The translations under genes were made by a program, and so were the position numbers. A stretch of DNA of 64,000 nt from Lepisosteus oculatus (lineage: Eukaryota; Chordata; Actinopteri; Semionotiformes; Lepisosteidae). The notes under the pieces are model-generated. The model was not told the origin of the DNA, ran no database searches, and saw only the letters and a program-made list of their open reading frames with translations. The DNA lies in assembly GCF_040954835.1 (NCBI RefSeq), contig NC_090716.1, positions 3,893,605 to 3,957,604 of the forward strand, given 5' to 3'. Positions 47,606-58,185 of the stretch are shown here, piece after piece (the first letter of the stretch is position 1; each line of letters opens with the position of its first letter).

Positions 47606-50600
47606 CCCCACCTGAACTCTTTTTATTTATATATAATCACAAAGGATTTAACCTAACGGCTGCTTTAGAATCACAATCATTCATTTTAACACTAAAATGG
47701 ACGTGTCGCATTATTTGTCTCGCGCTGCTTTTCCTGGAATTTAAGGAACCTCGTTACTGTTGATGATCTTGTTTTGTTTTTGTTTTATTGCCATGCCCGA
47801 CGGGGCAGAAAACAAATCGGACAGCCTAAATGGGTTTTTAGAGCTTGGAAAAAATCTCTTCTAGGATGGGTCAGCTACAGTATATCTCAACGGTCTGAGA
47901 GGGGGTGAGCAAAGTCTCTTTAACTGGGGCTCTTTAAAAATGTGTATGCTGTCTTTTCAGTGGTCTCTGCTAGAAAGGTGTGGTTGAGTGTTACTCAACC
48001 TTTTTTTTTACGTTTCAGTTCCAATAGAGATTAATTAGATGTGCCAATTAACTCTGAAGCCTTGCTGCACTCTACAACCATGAGTAGACCATCTGGCCAA
48101 TCTAACCCATTTATCAGGTAGTAGTTAATTGATTTGAGATTCTCACCCAGTCTTTTCATGATGGAAACCAGTGTATCGGCTGCAACATCGTGGCTGGGCA
48201 GCTTGTTCAACAGCCCTTGATTTATTTATTTTTTCCCCCCACCCACTGTCGACATCACTTTTAGATTAACGGCTTTGTGCTTAATGTGCTGTCAAAAGCC
48301 AAACTACTAAAAATATATTAATGCAGATCTTTTGCACTTCTGACTCTCTCAACTGCACAGTATCAAAGGCTTGACAAAATGCTACTTCTCAAGTGGTGCT
48401 GCAAAGGGGGAAATTACTAGCAGCAGCAAGCAAAAAAAAAAAACACTAATCTTAAAACAGTCTCAAGAAAGTTAACTACATTTAATCAGGCTTTGTTGTT
48501 CTGTGAGGCTGTAAGTCGGCATTCAAGGTTATAGCACATTTCTGTTGAATTGTGTAAATTGTGCGAGAGCATCATGGGCAGTGTGGTGTTTGTAAGATCT
48601 CGTCGCTGAAATCAATTTAACAAAAGCCCTAGATAATTTTCTCTTTTGTGTGGCAGAATGAATATCTGTAGAATATTCTGTTCAGCCACAATTAGATTGG
48701 AAATGACAACCTCCAGTTCTCTCCACTTTTTCAAAAGGATATATGCATTTCACTTTGCCTATGCCTTTCTGAAAGCTAATACTGTATGTGTGTTTTGTTG
48801 TCTGTAAATATTTTGCATGGATTCTGCTCCGAATAAAAGGCTCATACACACTGTAACCTATGTCTTCACTCATTCCTTCCAGTGATATGTTAGGGATGGT
48901 TGTTTTACCTAGGCTGAAATGTCCTGATGATTCTAATACATTTGAAGAAAACCTCAATAAATCCACTGCTAAAATATACATAAGTGTATGCATGCAATGG
49001 ATTTATGTGGCAGATTAGAATACCTCTCAGTGAGCTGTAAGCATATCTTTATTCACTCCCTGAAGTCTCATTTCCTGGCTCTCTATTAAAGCACTTGCCC
49101 TCTGCTTTCTCCGAACATGTCCCTCCTGTACACACCATGATTATCGCTTCAGTACACTGAATATCTTCCAGGGAAGGGCTCTCTCTAATTTAAATTGGTG
49201 AGGATGGCTGCAGAGGGAGCGTTCAGAACCAGTGGATCGGATTCTAGTGCTTTTTAATACTCCAGCAGTAATTGAAAAGTCTGAGCTTCTCCGCACTTGA
49301 CAGACAGTGGGTGGAAAGTAGCTCGAGTATTTTCCAGCCAGAAAAACATCACCCGGGTGAGCAATTAATGAGCCGGCTGCTTTTGTAAACAAGCACCTGT
49401 TATTTGGTGTTGGGCTGCACGTCCAAGGCCATGTTGTCATGTCTGTGATGGGTCCTTGGACAGTAAGAAACGGATTCCTATCAGATGGAGATTTTCTGTT
49501 CTTGCGTCTGCCTGAAATAATTGGATCAAAACGCACTAAAAGCAGCAAACCTTTTTCCATCTGTGATGTGGTTTCATTGCTATGGCATAAGAGTGCTCTT
49601 CATGCGAATTGCAAATATTTTAATACATCCCACTGGAGTAAAGTGTAATTTATGATGTCCTGGCCTTATTTCTGCTGTTTCCTCCCCTGTTAAGGCCACA
49701 CAAGCAACGAGCCCTCCTTCACCTGTTTTCGTTGTTGAGTTTAAAAACTGTTTGGCTTAGATCCCTCAGTTGAGTTGCATTTTGTTTTGGCTGGACAGCC
49801 TTGAAGTACAATGGCAGACACCACGTCCAGACTTATTGAACCCTGGTGTTGGATCAGCTCTGCTGAGGCTCAAAGGTACAGCGCGTGGCAGCTTGATGGG
49901 ACAGTGTGACCTCATCCTGTCCATCAAGGTGCGGCTGCTGTGTGGGTTATTCACATGGGTCCTGTGCCTATTCTGATCTACAAGACATCTCTCCATTGTT
50001 TTCAGCGCCGAGTCCCACTAGAAAGTTCAGGCTGAAGAGTAACTTTCTTATGAGGATCCCACCCTTGAGCCAGCCAGGCCTGTGTGGATCTGTGTACAGC
50101 TGAGGTCTTTTCTATTACTCTGCAGCTTGATTCGGGTTATAATGGCAAATGTCTTTGACACGCTCTCCAATTTGAATATCCTCATCTCGAGCAACAGCTG
50201 CATTCTTTTCATTGGTCCTCAGTGCGAGGCTGGTCCATCCTCAGTTTCTGAATTTGTCAATGACATTGCAATCCGGGAAGTTCCAGTAGGAATATATATT
50301 TTTTCTGATCTGCATGCCTTTTCAGAAGTCCAGCTGTCTCTGAACAGTTTTTCTGGGTCACTTGTGTTTGCCTACTTTGAACCTCAGCTTCAACAAGATG
50401 GCCCCTCTGGTCAAAGACTATTTCACACCCCAAGAGCTACACCTGCAGTGCTTGAGTCCTTGGAGAGAGAAGTCAAATCCTCTTAAAGGAGCCCTTTTTG
50501 GTTTGGAGTGACAGTGTGATCTGTAAGAAATAAGAATGAGACGCAGCTCTAGTCACATTCCTTAATGACCTGCTCAAAAGTGTCAGTGGTGCTTCTCCTA

Positions 50601-52079
50601 GTGTCCTTCACACTGTTGACTGGAGCAGTAAATCATTCCAGGGCAGCCTTACCAGGACTGTCAGGTAAAAGGTACAAAAACAGTAGTGTAAAAAAAAAAC
50701 AAGTTGTATTTTATGCAGGTCAAATGTTAAACTGCTGAATATATGATGCATGTGTTTTAGCAAGCCATTTTATTTCCAGCCAGATTTCAATATTTATCTT
50801 TGTTTCCAGGTAAATGTACTTTTTTGCTTTCAAATAATCCAACAACTCAAGGGCACAGTAAAACTGTTGTGAAAGGCAACCGAATTAAAGGCACGGTGTA
50901 TTTAAAAGACAGAGGAAATAACTTTTTTTCATTGAAGTAATAATGCTTCTTTCTGCCTCTGCTGCCGACGTGTGCTATTTTACATCTTTGTGCGGCATTT
51001 TTGCATTTGTAAAGCTTAGCAAAACAAATTAAACTCTGCGGGATGTCAGAACGATGAAACAACGTGAAACCACTGTGAGGCAGACTCAGTGTTTTTCATG
51101 ACCAGGGAGCAATGTTGAGCTTTCCTTTTAATCGAAAGGTAATCTCCGAGATCAATAATTTCAATAAATATTCAGGAAAGACAGCCTGCTGAGAGCTGCT
51201 TTCATACACTGTGTACTGACAATGAGAGGACATTTTTAATACATTTGCCAACAGCTGGTCAAGTGCTCTTTTATGTTCATTTTCATAGGCACCGTGAATG
51301 TTTGCTAGGTTGAATGAAGCCACATACAGTATGAAAAAAGACCCAGGAGAGTTACATCCCCACTTCAAAAAATAAAATCTATGTACTCAGGAGATCTACA
51401 GTATCTGAATGTTTTTCTAGAATCATGAGTCTAATGTCCTTTCCAGATGTATCCTATTTTGTATGATAAACTAGATGGTGATATTGAATGTTTTTCCCTT
51501 GAGTCCAAGCTGTTCATATTTGTAATTGGTTTTCAAATGCAGCTCCAAGGAACAAAAAGTTACCATAGGGTCTTGAAAGCTCTGAAAGTTAAAATGGAGA
51601 AGTCCAAGGTCTTATAGATCAGTGATGTTGCTCCATCCAGATGTTCATTCTCCATGTAGCTCGAGCAGAATCAAAAGGTTTTTTTCTTACTGTGAGACTG
51701 TGAGACTCCTTGCTTCACATTCACCTGCAATTTGAATACACCGCACTTTATCCTTTTGCAGTAATTGCTTGTTAGTGTTTTGCAGGAATTTCTTTTTTGC
51801 ATTTGCCTTTAAAATTCAAACCACTGACTAAATAATTCAGTCACCAAAAAAAAGAAGTTTTGTGTGAAAATGTCCAATTACAGAATTTTTTTCATATAAT
51901 TACATATTTCATAATTATGTATTATAATTATATATTTCATATAATTCTAGCAACATTGTTCTAACTTCAAGCTCTTCATATGTTTAAATCCTTAAACCAG
52001 GGAAGTCAACAGAGCTAATCCTCATCTGCAATGATGACCTGGAGAGTATCTATTTCTACAGCAGGGGGGTTTCGTAAAG

Positions 52080-52215
52080 TTTAGTGAAGTTTTACTGAAG
52101 TATCTCATTCAGGAGCTTGTACAACAGTAGTCTCCCATCTGGAGTTTGAACCCATAGCTCTGATCTGATCTGTAGTCCAGTACTCTAACTAGTGTTCCAC
52201 CCTACAGGAAACCCA
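52080..52215. repeat. Dispersed repeat fragment
   Basis: GTAGTCTCCCATCTGGAGTT, TGAACCCATAGC and CCAGTACTCTAACTAGTGTTCC follow the order of the 39.96-kb repeat in diverged form. Confidence 0.4.
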
Positions 52216-52904
52216 GAGGAATTGCCTGAAAAGTGCCCATGCCTTGTGTTTCAGGTCAAAGAAGCCAGAGGGCATTTCTAATCTCGCTGTACGTACAGCT
52301 ACATCTCCCTCTTGTTCTTCTCAGTGGATCCTTTCAAACATCTGTTTCCAAATGATCTCAAACCATGATTATAAAGTATCAGATGTACACGCAGAAGATT
52401 AGGAGGAATGAGATGGATATATCCCAGCCAGTTATGCAAGAGTGCAAGGAGTTACCTCTGAGGCTCTTCAGTTACACTGAGCAAGCTCGCCTGATCATGC
52501 ATTACATAGTGGAGGGCATTTAACTGAGTAACATGGGCGTACTGTTTCATATAGTGAGGCCGAAAAGAAAGATCTTTCACTGAAATGTTTTGTGCTTTTT
52601 ACTTATGTTTTGCAGTAAAAAAAATGAGTTTGAGTAGAGAAGATCTTCAGCACGTCAATGAAAATCAGAAATACTCCATTTTTGGTTGAAGAGCAGGCTT
52701 CCATGTAAGCATTCCATTGAATCCTATAAATTTAGGGCAGAATCTTCATCATAAAGTCTCATAAAATGTAAAACCAATAAATTGATTTTTTGAACGCGTG
52801 ATCATCTATTTAATGTGGTGCATCTGTCTTGCACAAACATCCTGCCAGATATATCCACTGCTGTTATTGTTCAATAGGCTGTCTAATCAGTGGTGGGTTC
52901 ATCT

Positions 52905-53175
52905 GTTAAAAGCCTGTTCTGCACAGTCAGTCTCACCACCCAGCAACTGAAGTGGCATTTAGCCAGGACCTCTTAAAAAGGTTCATGTGATCTTTAACGA
53001 TCACGTGACAAGGCCCTCTGGTTAAGGTACAATCTGAAGCTTTGGCACCTTTTACTACAAAGCAGCTTTGGTCGCCTTGCAGGGGGCCATGGTTAGAATT
53101 TCTGGTGCAGGGCCAACAGTGCCACCTACTGGTCTCCATGTGCCACTTACAAGGCAGGGTTTAGGGCTGTGCTTC
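52905..53175 (-). repeat. Old SINE-like fragment
   Basis: On the - strand GATCGTTAAAGATCACATGA and CCAGTAGGTGGCACTG recall the SINE body; strongly diverged, no tail. Confidence 0.35.
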
Positions 53176-54279
53176 TGAGATCTGATGATAGCTGGGTATC
53201 CAGGGTGGTGTTGCAGTTTGGGATTTGCTTATTTAAACAAAGACTCTTCACTTAAATCTCTATTAAGCTATTTGTGTGCTATTTAGATATTAATAAAGGA
53301 ATTCGTGTTTTCAATGAGGTGGTAAGCTACTCAGCTGTAGATGGGGTATACATATTGAGTAAAAACGAATAAAATAAATGTGACTGGCACTGTAAAGCCT
53401 GTGCTTCACCATATTTCTTTATTTTAGTTCTGTAATCGTTCTGAATACTCCCTGGTTCAAGCAGGTCAGCTCGATAGATAACTATTTGCTGTGTGTTTGT
53501 ATCAGTTTGGTATAGGAGCATGAGAAACCCACTGACTCTGTCGTTTACCATGCGTACAGTACTGAAATGCTCCAGTAATTGTTCCGTCCACTCCGGACAG
53601 CTGAGATGTTGTCCATTTCGGACGCTGACGTAATCCTCATGGGCAAAATAACGGAGTCGCGCTCCCTTATAGCGACCACGGCGTGGACCTTCTGTGACAG
53701 GGTACCCACTTCATGTCTCGTAAAGAGCTCACTGGCCAATGTTGCCGTATCTTAAACTCCAATCGCCGCCAACAACCACACGCGACATTCACTACAAATC
53801 CTTTCACCCCGTGAGAGACACAGGGTCAGCGGGCAGATACGTGTTTAACCTGGAACAGGACACTCACTGTGACTAAGATGACGAGGTGAGCTGTTTTCAG
53901 GCAGACGTGAGAAACGACCACGCACAAGAACCGAGCTGGATTAGGCGGCAAGAGACCACCCCACCCACCCACCACCATTTCTTATTGCAAGACAACGGTC
54001 TTGCACCACATCTCTTGACTCTCTCTCTCCGGTGTTTTCAGCGAGTTGACGCACAGCCAATGTGTGAAACAGCTGCAAAGAAAAGAGCGTTTGGAGTTTA
54101 TTGGAGTGACTAGAATTCTGTCTTGCATTTTAATCTTAATACCGTCAATACTTAAACGCTATCATTATTGTTGTTGGTAATAATCATGATGCTGATAAAT
54201 GTTTGTTGTTATTGCGAATAGTAACAATGAAGTGTTGGTACTGTTGTACAGAATGATTTATAAGAACTGATTATTGTTG

Positions 54280-54729
54280 TTATTGTTAGGAAGACGGACT
54301 CCGAGATCGTGCTCCAGTGTACTTCTGTGTAGTGCACTTTGGGTGAGGAGCGAAGGAGGGCGTCTGGTGCCTGTCGGCGCATTGTTCCTCGGTGATTTGC
54401 CACGCCGAATCCCAGGAGGAGAGGGAAGAGCATTGCATCACCAGCCTAGCCTCTCGCCATTGGTCCCCGTCCCGTCCTGGATCCACACGGAAAGCCGTAC
54501 GGATGATGTAAAAAAAAAAAAAAAGAAGATCGCAGCGGTCTGGAGGTACCAAAACAAAGGGGAGCGTTTATCTCGAGCAGGGGTTCGACTGCGCGGCGGT
54601 CCAGCATGTGCGGGGTCGCGGGCTGCCGAGGGCTGTGACGGGGCTGAGCTTGCGTGCATTCCGGGGTGTCGCCACGGCCGCCGAGCGAGGAGCCCCCGGT
54701 CCACCCGGATTCTCCAGCGCCAGAGGAAG
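54280..54729 (+). promoter_or_regulatory. GC-rich promoter / 5' UTR region of the TMEM178-like gene
   Basis: CpG content rises from about 54.3 kb and stays high through the coding exon. The segment carries an A-tract (about 54509-54523). The frame of the coding exon is open upstream to 54274, but that stretch has no family resemblance and includes the homopolymer lysines, so I read it as untranslated. Confidence 0.45.
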
Positions 54730-55126
54730 ATGGCTGCCATGAAGATTCTCACGAGCACGGGGCTTTTCCTGGCGTTTTGCGCGCTGGGGCTGCTGGCGAT
54801 GGCCATCTGCACGGACTACTGGTACGAGACGGACGCCAGGAGGCACCGGGAGAGGTGCAAAAACTACGCCAACAAGAGGACGGACCCCGGATACATCTAC
54901 ATTTCCAATCACAACCTGCCGCTCCGCATGCCTCCCCCGGATGCCCACAGGACAGCGGAGGCAGGCAGCGGCGGGGCTCTCCCGCGCGCCAGGCGGCACT
55001 TCCTCGCGGCTGCCTCGGCGATGGAGTCGCACTGCAGCCGGCAGTTCAACTCCACCATCTCCGGGCTCTGGAGGAGGTGCCACCGAGAGGGCTTCGACCT
55101 GGAGACCGAGGACCTCATCTACAAAG
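54730..55126 (+). CDS. TMEM178-family protein (TMEM178B-like), first coding exon; gene continues past the window
   Basis: Encodes 132 residues plus one base, ending at donor AAAG|GTTGGG. The ATG has A at -3 and G at +4, and the protein opens MAA as in TMEM178B. TM1 spans about residues 6-28, followed by DYWYETDARRHRERCK, which matches TMEM178A/B (HWYETD), then NLPLR, a family landmark. The extracellular loop holds an N-glycosylation site (NST, 107-109) and the claudin-type signature GLWRRC (112-117). The exon ends at ..DLIYKG, the same place as in the mammalian genes. The match is nearer to TMEM178B (YETDAR, the DPG-Y-IY stretch, HNLPLR) than to TMEM178A. The family is four-pass; TMEM178A acts at the ER in osteoclast calcium control, while the role of B is little known. 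The remaining three helices must lie on exons beyond 64 kb, since none was found here. I leave the symbol open because this may be a third paralogue. Confidence 0.88.
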
Positions 55127-56284
55127 GTTGGGACAGCGTGCCGTTATCAGGCTTGGTTGCATATTGTCTTAACGATAAACAACACCAGTCCAAACACCTT
55201 TTCAGAACATGCACGGGAATACCTATCAAACTGGAAGGCCCGCTGTCTTTTAATAATTCTCCATCCTATTAATCGATACACAGTGAGCGTGCACGCAAAT
55301 ACATCCGTGTACACATGCATGTTCCCGTTTAAATGGATAAAAAAAAATTGGTGTCTTTATCGTGGTGCAGCTCAGTGCCTTGCTACTGTTCGACGTGGTT
55401 TACGTGTTCCAAACGGGTTTTGAAAATGAGTGACACGGTCTGGCTCGGCTGGAGTATCGACTCTTTAAACGGAGAGACGGGAAGAGTAGTGTGAGGTGCT
55501 GCCCAAGTCATTGATCCGGCAAACGTTAACACTGAGTGTGATATTATAGCCCTCGGGTTCCTGGGTGAGTTAACTGCGAATCGAGTAATCGATAAATAAG
55601 TCTTCCGGGTTCACAGAAAACACAATGATGTTCCTGCGAAGCCGCCGATCGAGGTATCATTGCATTTGGGTTATGTCTTCAGCAGCGGGGTTTTAAAAAG
55701 ACACGGCGCTGTTATCTTCCCGGAACAGATGGGGTTGAGAAACGGCCAGCGCTCCGCTCCGCGGTGCTGAGGACAGCGCCGCTCATACAGGGTAGTAATG
55801 GTGTACCAGCACGCTGTCCAGGGTGCTGAATTCCTCTCCCCCCTCCCTCACGTCTCCGCTCACACAAGGAACCACCGCGGGCTCAGGGCCACAGCCAAGC
55901 GCTGGGGGAGGGAGAGGGAGAGGGAGGTGAGAACTTGCGGTTGTTTCGATTGTCATTCCCGAAACCGGCAGCTGTTACCTTCGGCTGTGCGGCGGCCGTA
56001 CGGCTCCTGATGGGTTAATGTCCCAGTAATGAAAAACAGCCAAGAGCAAAAGTGAATTATTGATCCGCAGACCCGCTGTGGAGGGAGAGTGAAAGACTAC
56101 ACCGAAGACAGGTTGGAAAAAATAAAAATACACCGAAGGCTAAAGCCACACCCCTTAGAATACTTGCATGTGTTCGTAAATACACATCGGTGTGAGACTC
56201 TTCACAGGTTATCTTCATATCCAATACAGCATCCCTTAAGACAGTATTCATTAAGCAAACCCTGATGCCAGCACCTATATCACC

Positions 56285-56800
56285 CTTCAGCTGACAACAC
56301 ACTGAAGCTCAGCAGCTGTGAGCCTGGCCAGTACCTGGGTGGGAGAAACTAAGGCTGCTGCTGGAAGAGGTGTTAGTGGGGCCAGTAGAGGGCGCTCACC
56401 CTGCAGTCTGTATGGGTCCTAAGGCCCCAGTATAGTGATGGGGACACTGTACTGTAAAAAGGTGCCGTCCTTCGGATTAGATGTAAAACCAAGGTTTCTT
56501 TCTTTCTGTGGTCATTAAAAATCCCAGGGTGTTACTCAAAAAGAGTAGGGGTGTTACCCTTGTGTCCTGGCCAAATTTCCCCCTGGCCTTTACCAGTCAT
56601 GGCCTCCTAATAACCCCCCTCTCTGAACTGGCTTCATCACTCTGCTCTCCTCCCCACTGAGAGCTGGTGTGTGTGAGAGGACTGGAGCATCATCCAGGTG
56701 GGGCTGCACACTGGTGGGGGTGGAGGGGATCCCCATTACCTGTAAAGAGCTTTAAGTGGAGTGTCCAGAAAAGCGCTATATAAGTGTAAGCAGTTATGGG
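56285..56800 (+). repeat. Full-length 5S-derived SINE in the first intron of the TMEM178-like gene
   Basis: Head GAAGCTCAGCAGCTGTGAGC, GCCTGGCCAGTACCTGGGTG; body with CCAGTAGAGGGCGC (56382-56395, full CTCF-core match), GGTGCCGTCCTTCGGAT and GAGTAGGGGTGTTACCC; tail AAGCGCTATATAAGTGTAAG. It is the best reference copy in the window, about 510 bp. Confidence 0.88.
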
Positions 56801-56869
56801 AATTATTATGAGTAATATTCAGAATTCTGATTATACGTGTTCATGAAGGAGTCCATTGCTGAAATGGCA

Positions 56870-57694
56870 CGTAAAGTGTGGTTGGACTTGAGACAACCAC
56901 TAGGACTGGGACCCCTGGGGCCAGGAGACGAACTTCTATTGCTCAATCGGGCCGGAACAAATCCCCAGATCCCCATCCCCTGGAAAAACTGCCGGAGCTG
57001 CCGGCCCGAGCGTTGGAATCCCACACGCCGCCCCCCTCATCCCGGCCTCAGCCCAGGCTGGTCCCGCTGGGAGGACGTGGGTGGGGACAGGTGGGGAAAG
57101 CACTTCTGGACCTTGTGGATTGAGACACCCGGCCCAGCCCGGTCTGCTCGCAGAGGCCCCAGCGATGCGTGGGGCAGGACCCTGTGCAGACGGTACAATC
57201 CGGACGTAAGTGGAAAAGGACAATGGGGACGCGAGGACAAGGAACTGGGCAGGTTGACGAGGGGGGGAGCGTGACGACTGTGAACTGGTGGGCGTGGCCA
57301 TGGTGAACTAGTCCAGAGGGGTCCAGGGGGTAATCTAGGGAGAAGTCCAAAAGTCCAGAGTCGGGTGATCCATCCAAGACAAAAACAAGACAAGGTTAAA
57401 AAACCAGAACGGGATCTGGTGCAGGGAGGGGGAATAAAAGTGGGTTAACGGGGCCAGGCGCTCCGAGCCCCGGACCCAGATGGTCAGGACGCCGTGGTGA
57501 AGCCGATGCCGTCAGGTCTCTCCTGGACCCGCTGGTAGGTGGGCTTCCGGGTGTCCGTCTCCCAGTGCTGAGCCAGGAATAGTGAGAGCGTCTGGCCTAA
57601 ATAAGGAGGGGCTGGATAGGAGGCAGGTGCACATAATCAACTAAAATGTGAAAGAGCCGGAGCGCCCTTAAGAGGAGGGATTACGATCGTGACA
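56870..57694 (-). mobile_element. LTR-retrotransposon-like relic
   Basis: Read on the - strand it begins TGTCACGATCGTAATCCC (57694 leftwards), has a TTATTTAGGCC promoter-like box, then a GC-rich frame opening MATPTSSQSSRSPPRQ at 57301. The TGTCACG start and the order (LTR, then a Pro-rich frame) recall fish Gypsy elements. Neither a second LTR nor protease/polymerase motifs were found. It could also be an unrelated GC-rich repeat. Confidence 0.4.
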
Positions 57695-58142
57695 GCGTGC
57701 AACATAGTAAGGAGTCCCGTTCATGAGGAGCTTTCCCAGAGCAGCCAGATTAGGTTCTTGGAACAATTAGCTGACAGCTGACCAAACGACTTCTTTAATT
57801 ATAAGTCTTTCGATTTTGCATCTCTACAATAATGAATATGATAAGCATGCCTGTAGTAGGTATATGTTTGAATACCAAAGTTCTTCTTTCCAAATAGAAA
57901 GTGTTTTCTAAGAGACGAATCGCCATTTGAAATTTAAACCACCCTTAAGATTAATACAGATTTTCCTGCAGTGGGAATGCCTGTAGTCCCAACCAAGGCA
58001 TTGCTAGTTGGAGATCTTTTGCCAGTGTCTTGGAAGCAGCAGGGGCAGCTGCCCATGACCTGCAGTGTAGAATGTGAACCCAAGCTTGTCTTGTTGCTCC
58101 AGCCTGTGTCAGAAAAGATCTGTCCACTACAGCACCGCTGAT

Positions 58143-58185
58143 GTGTGTGCCTGGTCGGTGATTCGGTGATTCAGTGATTCGGTCT
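58143..58185. repeat. Short 9-bp tandem repeat
   Basis: Three to four copies of GGTGATTC-type units (58158-58182). Confidence 0.6.

Larger units (their letters stand above)
46421..54200. other. Intergenic region between slc39a13 and the TMEM178-like gene
   Basis: No coding exon recognised. It holds a distal AATAAA (46677), a Penelope pair (47468-47605), a repeat fragment (52080-52215), an old SINE (52905-53175) and AT-rich sequence. Stretches near 49.15-49.45 kb and 50.94-51.18 kb are free of repeats and of balanced composition, and could be conserved non-coding elements. Confidence 0.5.

Noticed and set aside
50082..50486. 134-codon open frame between the two genes
   Set aside because: No family resemblance and no promoter, splice or repeat evidence; length is within chance for this composition.
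56837..57393. Several overlapping open frames on both strands
   Set aside because: GC-rich repeat sequence, probably an LTR-element relic; no domain supports a host gene.
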